Of a stretch of DNA of 27,992 nucleotides, positions 1 through 6,598 are shown one piece after another. Under the pieces are notes generated by a model. That model was not told the DNA's origin and searched no databases. It was given only the letters and a program-made list of their open reading frames with translations. The position numbers were made by a program, and so were the translations under genes. The stretch is taken from positions 1 to 27,992 of the IMG/VR virus record IMGVR_UViG_3300030451_003515; one strand, 5' to 3'. Numbering within the stretch: position 1 is the first letter of the stretch; each line of letters begins with the position of its first letter. This DNA is from a virus.

Positions 1-159
1 TTGTACATCTGGCTCATTTAATGAAGGTGGTAATGGTGTTCCTGGTGTACCAGGTAACTCTGTCATATCAGTTCTCTGATTAGCACCAGTACCAAAAATC
101 CCTTGGGGTCTTGCGACACCATCGGGTACTCTTGCACCACCTCGATTTTCAGTGGCCAT
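1..159 (-). CDS. small Pro/Gly-rich head-module protein (partial, runs off left edge)
   Basis: The minus-strand frame opens at ATG 159 and stays open for 53 codons to the window edge, so only the N-terminus is visible. It begins MATENRGGARVPDGVARPQG and continues with a Pro/Gly/Thr-rich stretch (GTPGTPLPPS). The start overlaps the stop of the preceding 58-aa gene as TAATG, which suggests coupled translation. Small disordered proteins with a similar GGAR...RTD composition are, as I recall, often found just after the portal gene in marine phages, but their role is unknown to me. I infer a head-assembly or minor structural protein from position only. Confidence 0.7.
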   Translation of the reverse strand, partial: MATENRGGARVPDGVARPQGIFGTGANQRTDMTELPGTPGTPLPPSLNEPDVQ

Positions 160-335
160 TACTTCTTACCTATGCTGACATTTTTACCATGTTTATTGTT
201 CTTTACACCTGGTTTGCCGCCCACATGATGAGCTGGTGTTCCATCATTATTAGGCATAATTTTAATATTGCCTGCTCCTGATGGTACGCCTTTTTGGCCT
301 CCATTTTTAGGTGTATATCCCATTCCTTTTGGCAT
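159..335 (-). CDS. 58-aa basic Gly/Lys/Asn-rich hypothetical protein
   Basis: This is a complete short gene directly after the portal gene. The junction is TAAATG and the ribosome-binding site GGAGG lies inside the last portal codons (CTA GGA GGA TAA), so it is probably translated together with portal. The product begins MPKGMGYTPKNGGQKG, is strongly basic and low in complexity, and has no membrane segment or recognisable domain. It ends in a TAATG overlap with the next gene. Its place in the terminase-portal module suggests a minor head protein or assembly factor. I do not recognise the family. Confidence 0.7.
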   Translation of the reverse strand: MPKGMGYTPKNGGQKGVPSGAGNIKIMPNNDGTPAHHVGGKPGVKNNKHGKNVSIGKK

Positions 336-2027
336 TTATCCTCCTAGTTGTTGTAATATACTTTGTGGTGACGGAGCAGGTACTGGACCACTTTGAGGGG
401 GTAGTGGTGGTCCCTCTGGTCCAGCTACTTGCTCAGGCACTTCTGGAGAAGGCAATGGATTATCAGATAACCATTCCCATGGATCTGTTCCACCTTCTAT
501 TGCTTTCCTCCATTGAATTAAATGATTTGTCATTGGTGTAGGTGCTCCTCCACCAGTCATTTCAAAAATAATTGTTTCTAATCGGTCTATCATAATTTTT
601 CTACGAGTATCTGACACCGATTTAATCCATGGCATTTGTTCCATAACAGTTTGCTCATCGATTAAACCCTGGGCTGAAAGTTGCATTAATTCTACGAAGC
701 CTTCTGAGCCACCAACTCCAACACCAAAGTCAATAGACACACTATGTTGTCCTTTTATAACTTTTGATGGTGAGTATGAGCTTTCAAAGGATTCACCTTT
801 AATTCTACCAGTCATTGGTTTAGTCAATCCACCGTATAATTTCTCATCAAGTATTAAGGCACTTGATTTGAGGTATTCAATATCAGGTTTCATCTTTTGC
901 CAGTATTCTTGAACAGTTGAGGAAACATCTCTATTTAATTCTTGTAATCCTCTACCTGTTGCTACTGATGAAGGGCTTTCACCTCTCATTGGTTCAGTAT
1001 CATGGTTCATTATTCTGATAAGTTGGTCTAACATTTCTAAATCTCTCTCAGCTTGTAATTCAGCCGGAGGAGCCAAGAAATCAGCAGAACCATCTCTATC
1101 CATAATCTCAATGACACGATTAGATTGGTCAACATTAGCTAGACCCCTCATTACTAACCAAGGCCACACTAAGTTCTCATTGTAAGTGAGTTTTTGGTTA
1201 AGTACCTTCATGAAAGATAGTACCAACCCAATGTTTTGCTCAAATAAGGATTGTCCGCCTAATTGGTCTGGTACTGTAATCGTTGTGTACCTAAATGGTA
1301 CGAAACCTAAATTATGTTCTATTTCTTTTAAAATCACATCCTCAAAAACTACTATCCAATGTTCTTTGTCCATGTAAGTAATGAGTTTCTTTGGTGATGA
1401 TAAAGGATCACCATCTCCACCTAGTTTTGTAATTAATTCTTTGTCATCTGGAAACATACCGTGAACTAAACTTAGGTTAACGGATTCATTGATGATGATT
1501 GATTCCATACTTTGTGATTGCACAACTGGTGTTGCTATTGTTGAATAAGCTGTTGATGTAGCAGAACCAGATCCTGCACCTGGAAAAGTTAAAACTGTTC
1601 TTGGGTCTTTTGTTACAAATCTTGGTCCCTTAGAAACAGGGTCAGGCATAACACCGATACATGCGGCTCCTAATCCAACTAAGTTCCATGCGTAATCATA
1701 CATAACTTGGTTCATGTTTGAAACTTGGTCATAGTGAGCTAAAATCTTTTCTATCTCATCGGAGTTCTTTTGTTGTTTACGAGATAAGTTGGTTGGAGTA
1801 ACATGATGAGTTGGTACTTTACCAATCATACGAGCATATCTATCCCATGCTACTTTTATCCAGTTTGCAACAACTGGGGTCTCACCCCTTCTAAAAGATT
1901 CCGGATATACTTTTTGAAAGTTACCGTGATAGACTTCAATTAAGTCATCATACCTTTTTTGAGCAGGTCCCCAATAGGTTTCTCCATATTGTTTTAACTG
2001 TAAAATTTCATCTACTGATTTTTTCAA
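336..2027 (-). CDS. phage portal protein
   Basis: This 563-aa protein would form the dodecameric ring at the head vertex through which DNA is packaged. It lies two genes after the terminase, has the usual length, and has portal-like features: an N-terminal helical region (YWGPAQKRYDDLIEVYHGNF), a central mixed region ending in VPFRYTTI, a long helical crown region with ESPSSVATGRGLQELNRDV, and a Pro-rich disordered tail (about residues 520-563). The start is TTG at 2027, overlapping the upstream stop as TTGA, with GGAAGAG about 8 nt upstream; there is no nearby in-frame ATG. It most resembles SPP1 gp6-type portals. The call rests on domain pattern and gene order. Confidence 0.9.
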   Translation of the reverse strand: MKKSVDEILQLKQYGETYWGPAQKRYDDLIEVYHGNFQKVYPESFRRGETPVVANWIKVAWDRYARMIGKVPTHHVTPTNLSRKQQKNSDEIEKILAHYDQVSNMNQVMYDYAWNLVGLGAACIGVMPDPVSKGPRFVTKDPRTVLTFPGAGSGSATSTAYSTIATPVVQSQSMESIIINESVNLSLVHGMFPDDKELITKLGGDGDPLSSPKKLITYMDKEHWIVVFEDVILKEIEHNLGFVPFRYTTITVPDQLGGQSLFEQNIGLVLSFMKVLNQKLTYNENLVWPWLVMRGLANVDQSNRVIEIMDRDGSADFLAPPAELQAERDLEMLDQLIRIMNHDTEPMRGESPSSVATGRGLQELNRDVSSTVQEYWQKMKPDIEYLKSSALILDEKLYGGLTKPMTGRIKGESFESSYSPSKVIKGQHSVSIDFGVGVGGSEGFVELMQLSAQGLIDEQTVMEQMPWIKSVSDTRRKIMIDRLETIIFEMTGGGAPTPMTNHLIQWRKAIEGGTDPWEWLSDNPLPSPEVPEQVAGPEGPPLPPQSGPVPAPSPQSILQQLGG

Positions 2028-2320
2028 CTTAACACTCTTCCTTTAACCAATACGGTTACACTAGCTGTGCTACTGGCTACTATACCATATAATCTGTCAT
2101 TTGTCGACCCAGTTAGGGATTTTGAGGCTTCATCGCCTGGTTCAAAAGTAGATCCATCTGTTAATTGGTATCCAGCGGTTGCTCCAGAAGTAGTTACATC
2201 TGAGCCACCTATAAAAACTGTAGCACCTGATTTATTTTGAATTATGAAATTTGGAAATTCTGTACCTACTAAAGCTGTAGCAGAAGTACTCACAGAGGTT
2301 GTTCTGTGTTTATAAGCCAT
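2024..2320 (-). CDS. 98-aa small virion protein between terminase and portal
   Basis: The protein is rich in Ser, Thr, Gly and Val and begins MAYKHRTTSVSTSATALVGT. It contains VFIGGSDVTTSGATAGYQLTDG, a pattern I associate with small beta-sandwich phage structural proteins, and ends in an alternating hydrophobic strand (SVTVLVKGRVLS). It overlaps the terminase end by 11 nt and its stop overlaps the portal TTG. No signal peptide or membrane segment is visible. A capsid decoration, head-completion or virion surface protein is plausible, but that is inference from composition and position. Confidence 0.75.
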   Translation of the reverse strand: MAYKHRTTSVSTSATALVGTEFPNFIIQNKSGATVFIGGSDVTTSGATAGYQLTDGSTFEPGDEASKSLTGSTNDRLYGIVASSTASVTVLVKGRVLS

Positions 2321-4505
2321 CGTAATTTTCTCTTAGTTTTTCTGGCATAGTATCTCCATAAGGGTGTTCTAATTCTCTTGTTATATTTTTACCAACTGTT
2401 AGAGATGATGGTAGCGAATATCTGTTAAAATGCAAGAACCAATGCCCCATAACCATGTCAGTTGTTAAACCATCAGGATACTCCATTAATTCTGTTTTAA
2501 ATTCATTTACTACCACTCTTGTTTTTAATGATTGGTCTGAGTAAGGTAAATCTACTAAACCTTGTTTATATCTTGGTCCAAGTGTTTCAACACCAAATTC
2601 AGGATCCGTTTTGTTTCTTGAAGTTTCATGACCCTTAATCAAAGTCTTATGTTTTTTCATCCACTCTTGCACAAATCGATATTGTAATAAATATCTCTGA
2701 GCGCCGTTCTGTTCAATAATCCATAATGAAACAGGCCATCCCATTTCCTCACTTCTCTTTTGCCACTCTTCCATTATTCCACTAAAAGCCTGTGTGTTTT
2801 TATTCCACTCTAAAAAGTTACCAGCTTGTAATCTTATTCTTAAAAGGTCAACTAAATAATCTTTGTCATTTCGTTCATCATAAATCCACCACTGAATAGA
2901 CCACCAGTTATTTGCAGATGGGTCGACTGTTACCAAAGAGTAACAATCCTCTCTATCTATACCTTCTGGAAATTCTAATAATTCTCTATTGTAATTAAAA
3001 CAGCCAGGTAATAATAAACCATCTTTATCCATTCCACCTGTTAGCCATACTTCTTTAACTAAGGATGATACTGTTTCATCATCTAACTGTTGGTATGTCA
3101 ATGCGAATTTTCTAGGATCCGAGGCTTGTACTTTTTGTATATGTCTAAATGTAAATCTCTGAGGATCCAACACACATCCGATATGGTCCTCGTTTTTTAA
3201 TGAGTTTGGGTTCTCACACTTATCCTCATCATGTGCAGGAAATCTTGCATACTTGTAGATAGAGGTTTGTTTTCTTTCTGACTTCTCATAATCCTCACCA
3301 TACTTAATGGCCATTAATTTTTCAGCTTCCTCTTTTGCGGCTTTAATCTGGTCAGGGGTCATATTAGCCGATATGTTTGACATAATCATTTCATCAAGGT
3401 CATCATCAGTTGAATAAACTAAATCCTTACAATGTCTATACAAATCATACTTACCAAATCTTGTACCAATCAATGCTACAATTCCACCTGGCTCACAACG
3501 GGATTCTGCTTCTGCGTGCCACCATTCTGTTAAACTTTCTCTTTGTTCTGCACTTCTTGAATTGGACCTATCACAAAGGTCGTCCCATAAGTTCACTTCA
3601 AAACGACCACCTAAGAAACCCATATCTTGTGATAAGGCAGAACATGTTGGTTCTTTTTCACCTGTTACGAATACACTTTCTAATTGTTTTAAGATGTCAT
3701 GGATATCATCCTCAGGGTCCTCTAGTCTTTTTATGACTTCTGGGCTCTCAGGATCAAAGCCAGCCATCGATAATTTATAATGTAATGAGGCTGCGTGACC
3801 TTCTACACCATCTACAACAAAGGCATCCTTTCTCCAGAGTTCTGGCTCTAATGGTTTAAATCGTCCATACTCTAAATTTAATAAAACATTTTTCTCTAAT
3901 GTGGTTCTTGCTCGGCGAACATACTTTTCACTCTGACCGGTAGTTCTTGAACCTAGTCCTATACGAACATTTCTATTTCTACATATCAGCCATATCACAA
4001 AGTCGTGTGTAATTGTTGTAGTCTTACCACCTCCAGGTGGCGTATTAATAATACCTTTGATTACTTCAGGTAAGCCGGCTTCCTTGGATTCTTGTCCAGT
4101 TTCTATCCATTTCATAAGAATATCGCACATCTCTACTTGCCATGGAATATGGCGTCTATTGAAATATCTTTGTCGAAAATAAGCGAAATCATCATGGGCT
4201 CTCTGAGCCGCCTTGTTTAACTCCTCATACTTCTTTGGGTCAGGGAAATCGTTCTCATCTTGTGATGGAATCTCACCTGTAGCTAAAGCCTCTGCTACTT
4301 CTGTGGGTGTCTGTTCTTTTGATTGATTAGACATGTCATCAAGGAGGCGCCTAACCAAGCTCCTTCTTATACCCATAAGTTCACCTGCTTGATAAGGGTT
4401 CATACCTTTTCGGACCTTTTCGTAAAAGTAATTTTTTACATCAGGTTCTTTATCTATATGAACACCTTTCTGGTGTTGGGGTATATTTGTTGCTTTCTGT
4501 CCCAT
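2310..4505 (-). CDS. terL: terminase large subunit (packaging ATPase and nuclease)
   Basis: This 731-aa motor protein cuts and pumps DNA into the prohead. An N-terminal extension carries an HTH-like stretch (NPYQAGELMGIRRSLVRRLL, about 36-55), possibly doing the DNA recognition normally left to a small terminase; no separate terS is seen. The ATPase has Walker A PPGGGKTTT (about 156-164), a Walker B region around VNLWDDLCDR, and a coupling-like motif GTRFGKYD. The nuclease domain begins near VTVDPSANN, with IIEQNGAQRY as a likely second acidic motif. There is no convincing Shine-Dalgarno before the ATG. Instead TATTAT sits at -13 to -8, so the transcript could be leaderless. It is the first gene of the leftward late operon. 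Confidence 0.95.
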   Translation of the reverse strand: MGQKATNIPQHQKGVHIDKEPDVKNYFYEKVRKGMNPYQAGELMGIRRSLVRRLLDDMSNQSKEQTPTEVAEALATGEIPSQDENDFPDPKKYEELNKAAQRAHDDFAYFRQRYFNRRHIPWQVEMCDILMKWIETGQESKEAGLPEVIKGIINTPPGGGKTTTITHDFVIWLICRNRNVRIGLGSRTTGQSEKYVRRARTTLEKNVLLNLEYGRFKPLEPELWRKDAFVVDGVEGHAASLHYKLSMAGFDPESPEVIKRLEDPEDDIHDILKQLESVFVTGEKEPTCSALSQDMGFLGGRFEVNLWDDLCDRSNSRSAEQRESLTEWWHAEAESRCEPGGIVALIGTRFGKYDLYRHCKDLVYSTDDDLDEMIMSNISANMTPDQIKAAKEEAEKLMAIKYGEDYEKSERKQTSIYKYARFPAHDEDKCENPNSLKNEDHIGCVLDPQRFTFRHIQKVQASDPRKFALTYQQLDDETVSSLVKEVWLTGGMDKDGLLLPGCFNYNRELLEFPEGIDREDCYSLVTVDPSANNWWSIQWWIYDERNDKDYLVDLLRIRLQAGNFLEWNKNTQAFSGIMEEWQKRSEEMGWPVSLWIIEQNGAQRYLLQYRFVQEWMKKHKTLIKGHETSRNKTDPEFGVETLGPRYKQGLVDLPYSDQSLKTRVVVNEFKTELMEYPDGLTTDMVMGHWFLHFNRYSLPSSLTVGKNITRELEHPYGDTMPEKLRENYDGL

Positions 4506-4517
4506 ATATGTTATAAT
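4490..4517 (+). promoter_or_regulatory. candidate rightward promoter inside the terL start
   Basis: A perfect TATAAT (4512-4517) is preceded by TTGCTT (4490-4495) with a 16-nt spacer, reading rightward out of the 5' end of terL. Transcription would start near 4524 and run into the structured region to 4717. The same AT-rich block read on the other strand gives TATTAT for terL, so the two promoters would overlap. Confidence 0.45.
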
Positions 4518-4518
4518 A
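4513..4518 (-). promoter_or_regulatory. candidate -10 box for a leaderless terL transcript
   Basis: On the minus strand TATTAT ends 7 nt before the A of the terL ATG, so the expected transcription start is at or next to the initiation codon. No Shine-Dalgarno is found between. The -35 region is weak (TGAGAG at a 17-nt spacer). Confidence 0.35.
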
Positions 4519-4523
4519 TTGAT

Positions 4524-4717
4524 AGTAGCTTTTCTCTCTCACTTTCTTTTATTTGAGAAAGCTATGAGAGGATAAGTCCTACTATACTAGCAATAGCTTA
4601 GTAGGCACCTCGCTATATGTCAACCAAAATCCAGGATCTACCCCGAGGCTGATACAGTTAGCCTACACTAAAAGAAATTTAAAAGCTTAGTCAAAACTAA
4701 AGTCTTAGCTGTTTTTT
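4524..4717 (+). ncRNA. candidate structured RNA or long leader in the divergent control region
   Basis: The 346 bases between terL and the first rightward gene hold no convincing ORF but several nested inverted repeats. Stem 1 pairs 4526-4536 with 4555-4564 (one bulge). Stem 2 pairs CCTACTA 4578-4584 with TAGTAGG 4599-4605, closed by GAGG 4568-4571 with CCTC 4608-4611. Stem 3 pairs AGGCT 4646-4650 with AGCCT 4660-4664. A last stem pairs 4684-4690 with 4704-4710 and is followed by six T (4712-4717), like an intrinsic terminator. A rightward promoter ends just before. This could be a small RNA or an attenuated leader. It does not fit a tRNA, and I do not recognise a family. Confidence 0.4.
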
Positions 4718-4814
4718 CTGCTGATAAATCAAAAGTTTTTTTGAACATTCTGAAAAACATAATCAACTTAAAGAAAATAAATTATAAATTATATTTGCAA
4801 TTCTGTAGGTATGA

Positions 4815-4844
4815 TATGATTAATTAAGAGAAAAAGAAAGTGAG
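4815..4844 (+). promoter_or_regulatory. -10-like box and shared leader block upstream of the 20-aa ORF
   Basis: TATGAT (4815-4820) is followed at the same distance as at 5650-5680 by the 12-mer AAAGAAAGTGAG (4833-4844), which also supplies a GAAAGTGAG ribosome-binding site for ATG 4852. The -35 is poor: TTGCAA at 4795 is too close. The similarity to the 5650 leader suggests duplicated control DNA. Confidence 0.4.
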
Positions 4845-4851
4845 AATTAAA

Positions 4852-4914
4852 ATGAAAAAACTAATTATCTTTTCTTTCGCTCTTGCTATCTATAACCCAG
4901 TGAAACAGAAGTAA
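4852..4914 (+). CDS. 20-aa leader-like peptide ORF
   Basis: This short ORF encodes MKKLIIFSFALAIYNPVKQK. It has a good ribosome-binding region (AAAGTGAG) and the shared leader block upstream. The peptide looks like a truncated signal sequence, with two Lys followed by a hydrophobic core. It ends 18 nt before the next gene, which has its own weaker GAAAGAG signal. It may be a leader peptide, a tiny membrane peptide, or the remnant of a longer gene. Too short to assign a function. Confidence 0.35.
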   Translation: MKKLIIFSFALAIYNPVKQK

Positions 4915-4932
4915 CTGGTAGAAAGAGTAGTT

Positions 4933-5109
4933 ATGTCTAAACTAACTGCTACTGTTCTAGCCGAACAGTTAGAGATTAGTCCTAAGACATTGCGTGCCTA
5001 TCTGCGTAGAAATCATACTCGTAACTTGGAGAATAAGTCCAAGTCATGGGATGAGTTCTTAACTGCGAAAGTAGTTGCAGATGTGCGTAAGCACTTCGTT
5101 AAGAAGTAG
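4933..5109 (+). CDS. 58-aa mini-HTH DNA-binding protein, paralogue of the 5689 gene
   Basis: The product is a single small helix-turn-helix unit: VLAEQLEISPKTLRAYLRRN followed by HTRNL, then a basic wing-like segment and a final helix (VVADVRKHFVKK). It aligns over most of its length with the 79-aa protein encoded at 5689 (LAEELDISPKSLRAWLRTN), so the two are clear paralogues. The pattern resembles MerR/excisionase-type winged helices and is probably DNA-binding. The start is ATG 4933, with GAAAGAG upstream. The two paralogues flank the phased GGTTCC array, making that array an obvious candidate target. Early regulator or replication-control factor is inferred. Confidence 0.7.
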   Translation: MSKLTATVLAEQLEISPKTLRAYLRRNHTRNLENKSKSWDEFLTAKVVADVRKHFVKK

Positions 5110-5214
5110 CGCCGTCTAAGGACTGACTGACTAAGCCTCCGAGTTGTGTGTGTTGACTTGTGAACAGAACTAACACACTCCTTATGTATAAGCTATCTAT
5201 TGAAAGGAGTTCTC

Positions 5215-5304
5215 ATGGATGTATTAATTTATGAGATGGTCATGGTAGATGTGATATGGTTCCTCCTAGGTGCCAACACATGGGCCATGCTATTCCGCAG
5301 GTAA
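5215..5304 (+). CDS. 29-aa single-span membrane peptide (putative)
   Basis: The ORF begins MDVLIYEMVMVDVIWFLLGA and ends WAMLFRR. It has a strong AAAGGAG ribosome-binding site 8 nt before ATG 5215. A hydrophobic stretch (about residues 9-26) with positive residues only at the C-terminus suggests an N-out single-pass peptide. Such tiny early membrane peptides occur in many phages. Function is unknown. The first GGTTCC copy (5258) lies inside it. Confidence 0.45.
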   Translation: MDVLIYEMVMVDVIWFLLGANTWAMLFRR

Positions 5305-5322
5305 ATGATTAAGAAGGAGGGT

Positions 5323-5498
5323 GGTTCCTTACGGTTCCATCCTCTTTCTTTTTGTGGTGGGCGGTTCCTCCCGGTTTCGATGATACGGCAGGTTCCATAC
5401 GGTTCCGTGCGGTACCTATCTATTCCTTTCAAAGAGCATGATACGGCCAGCCACAAGGAACCTGACCCAATGTATTCCGGGTGGTACCTCAAGGATCC
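5323..5498. repeat. helically phased GGTTCC-like hexamer array (iteron or operator cluster)
   Basis: GGTTCC occurs at 5323, 5333, 5363, 5391 and 5401, with relatives GGTTTC 5373, GGTACC 5411, TATTCC 5421, TATTCC 5473, GGTACC 5483 and GGATCC 5493. Within each cluster neighbouring copies start exactly 10 bp apart: 5323/5333, 5363/5373, 5391/5401/5411/5421, 5473/5483/5493. One helical turn per unit puts all copies on one face of the DNA. Because 10 is not a multiple of 3, coding for a peptide repeat is unlikely. Another GGTTCC lies at 5258 and a reverse copy, GGAACC, at 5457. The 384 bases from 5305 to 5688 hold this array, an inverted repeat and the next promoter, but no gene I can support. Confidence 0.7.
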
Positions 5499-5542
5499 GC
5501 CTATGCTCACGAAATACCACAATGGCTTATAGAATAACAGGT

Positions 5543-5575
5543 ATTCAGGAATCGTATGCAGGTGCATTCCTGGAT
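5543..5575. repeat. 10-bp inverted repeat with one mismatch
   Basis: ATTCAGGAAT (5543-5552) faces ATTCCTGGAT (5566-5575) across a 13-nt loop. No T-run follows, so this is more likely an operator or RNA hairpin than a terminator. Confidence 0.45.
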
Positions 5576-5626
5576 GAGGCATGCCAAAAGCCTGGATAAA
5601 AATCATCAAATAAGGCTGCCATTTAG

Positions 5627-5655
5627 TTGCATTAGGCGCCTTGGTGTGTTATAAT
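5627..5655 (+). promoter_or_regulatory. strong sigma70-type promoter for the 79-aa mini-HTH gene
   Basis: TTGCAT (5627-5632), a 17-nt spacer and TATAAT (5650-5655) form the best promoter in the window. The spacer contains the 8-bp palindrome AGGCGCCT (5634-5641), a possible operator. The leader downstream carries AAAGAAAGTGAG (5669-5680) and then AGGTGA as ribosome-binding site. Confidence 0.75.
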
Positions 5656-5688
5656 TATACCATAGAATAAAGAAAGTGAGGTGAATCC

Positions 5689-5928
5689 ATGAACGCAACC
5701 GCAGTTAAGGCAAAAGCACCTGTTAAAAAAGCCGCAGAAGGCACAATGACAGGAGTTACGCCAACAGATTTAGCTGAGGAATTGGATATAAGTCCTAAAA
5801 GTCTCCGTGCTTGGTTACGAACCAATTACACAAGACCTTTAGACGCCAAGAACTCTAGGTGGTACTTGACCGACAAGCAAGTCAAGGCAGCCAAAGACCA
5901 CTATATCAAGCCTAAAAAGGCTGAATAG
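5689..5928 (+). CDS. 79-aa mini-HTH DNA-binding protein
   Basis: The N-terminal 20 residues are a basic Ala/Lys-rich tail (AVKAKAPVKKAAEG), of the kind that binds DNA non-specifically. Residues about 25-50 form the HTH (TDLAEELDISPKSLRAWLRT), followed by YTRPLDAKNSRWYLTDKQ and a final helix and basic end. It is the longer paralogue of the 58-aa protein at 4933. The gene has its own strong promoter, a good AGGTGA ribosome-binding site, and is followed by a long hairpin, so it forms a one-gene transcription unit. An abundant early regulator or nucoid-type protein is inferred. It is not a WhiB protein, having no cysteines, nor a full Lsr2. Confidence 0.8.
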   Translation: MNATAVKAKAPVKKAAEGTMTGVTPTDLAEELDISPKSLRAWLRTNYTRPLDAKNSRWYLTDKQVKAAKDHYIKPKKAE

Positions 5929-5934
5929 ATAGCA

Positions 5935-5988
5935 AGAGTGAGGCTGGAGGTGAACAGCCCTGTTGATAAATACCTCCAGCCAAACTCT
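5935..5988. terminator. long stem-loop after the mini-HTH gene
   Basis: AGAGT/ACTCT (5935-5939 with 5984-5988) and GGCTGGAGGT/ACCTCCAGCC (5942-5951 with 5972-5981) form a 15-bp stem with a 2x2 internal loop. Inside the loop AACA/TGTT can pair again. The T-run after it is weak (GTTTCT), so it may be a terminator, an RNA stabiliser or a structured regulatory element. The remaining bases to 6070 show nothing else clear. Confidence 0.55.
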
Positions 5989-6074
5989 GTTTCTAAAATG
6001 ATCCTGTGAGTGGAGTATATCGCCGATACGGTGAGCCCTAATTATTTAAGGTAGCGAGGACTGACCAAATCTGC

Positions 6075-6080
6075 TATAAT
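6075..6080 (+). promoter_or_regulatory. -10 box upstream of the zinc-ribbon operon
   Basis: TATAAT lies 30 nt before ATG 6111. The leader contains GAGAGAGAAAGAAGG, which supplies a ribosome-binding site. The -35 region is weak (TAGCGA at a 17-nt spacer). Confidence 0.5.
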
Positions 6081-6110
6081 GGTAGTATAAGAGAGAGAAA
6101 GAAGGTAGTT

Positions 6111-6269
6111 ATGCCAGATTGTCCGCAATGTGCGACTGGTACCCTATTCAATTTAGGTATCATGTCCAATGCCAAATCAAAAACTATGGTAATGGTACAT
6201 TGTAATCGTTGTACCTACGGTACAGTACGAGTTAAGCCAGTTAAACCCAAGAGTAATCACCATGCGTAG
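6111..6269 (+). CDS. 52-aa zinc-ribbon protein
   Basis: The product has two CxxC knuckles, CPQC (residues 4-7) and CNRC (31-34), with a beta-like strand between (KSKTMVMVH) and a basic Pro/Lys tail. This is the layout of a treble-clef or zinc ribbon that would bind one zinc and probably nucleic acid or a partner protein. The start ATG has AGAAGG upstream and a promoter 30 nt away. It overlaps the next gene by 8 nt. Function unknown; it heads an operon of small early genes. Confidence 0.65.
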   Translation: MPDCPQCATGTLFNLGIMSNAKSKTMVMVHCNRCTYGTVRVKPVKPKSNHHA

Positions 6270-6471
6270 GTCATGTAACTGTTACTCCTGCGATTTATAC
6301 CGTAAATCGCCCATTCGACCTGCACAAGCAAGGAAGATGATGAAATCAAGAAAAGCCAGCAAGGATGAACATAAGCAACGCCTTGCACACACCGATAAAA
6401 CAGGTTTTGCTGCCATAAGAGCGGTACAAAGAGAATATAACCGAAGGAATTTGTATGAAAGCAGTGGCTAA
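6262..6471 (+). CDS. 69-aa basic Cys-containing hypothetical protein
   Basis: The gene starts within the end of the preceding one (8-nt overlap). The N-terminus MRRSCNCYSCDLYRKS has a compact C-x-C-x2-C cluster, and the rest is Lys/Arg-rich and predicted helical (ARKMMKSRKASKDEHKQRLA). It could bind metal and nucleic acid. I do not recognise the family. Overlap at both ends supports it being real. Confidence 0.6.
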   Translation: MRRSCNCYSCDLYRKSPIRPAQARKMMKSRKASKDEHKQRLAHTDKTGFAAIRAVQREYNRRNLYESSG

Positions 6472-6595
6472 AAGGTGTCGTAGGTGTAATGCACCTATTT
6501 ATGAAGCTTTACTAGGGTTTGGTATCTATCGAACCTTATGTAATGCCTGCGAAGTTGACCTTAGCAGGTATAGTTATAAGATTGGAGGGAGGTGA
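6455..6595 (+). CDS. 46-aa zinc-ribbon protein
   Basis: CRRC (residues 8-11) and CNAC (29-32) form a four-Cys zinc site in a very short protein. It overlaps the upstream ORF by 17 nt and ends 3 nt before the next ATG. Its last codons (GGA GGG AGG TGA) provide the Shine-Dalgarno for the next gene. Function unknown. Confidence 0.6.
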   Translation: MKAVAKRCRRCNAPIYEALLGFGIYRTLCNACEVDLSRYSYKIGGR

Positions 6596-6598
6596 TAT

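Noticed and set aside
1186-1377. Plus-strand short frames opposite the portal and terminase genes
   Set aside because: Shadow frames of strongly supported minus-strand genes, without start signals.
4568-4664. tRNA-like gene in the divergent region
   Set aside because: The stems do not form a cloverleaf and there is no T-loop (GGTTCRA) signature.
5305-5532. 75-codon plus-strand frame after the 29-aa membrane peptide
   Set aside because: It begins right after a stop, but has no good ribosome-binding site and its sequence is dominated by the 10-bp repeats. Not excluded completely.
5229-5609. 126-codon frame on the minus strand across the GGTTCC array
   Set aside because: No ribosome-binding site, opposite to local transcription, and it runs through repeats phased at 10 bp, which do not keep a reading frame.
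5689-5928. WhiB or Lsr2 as actinobacterial host marker
   Set aside because: The protein has no Cys cluster and only one HTH; it does not match full Lsr2.
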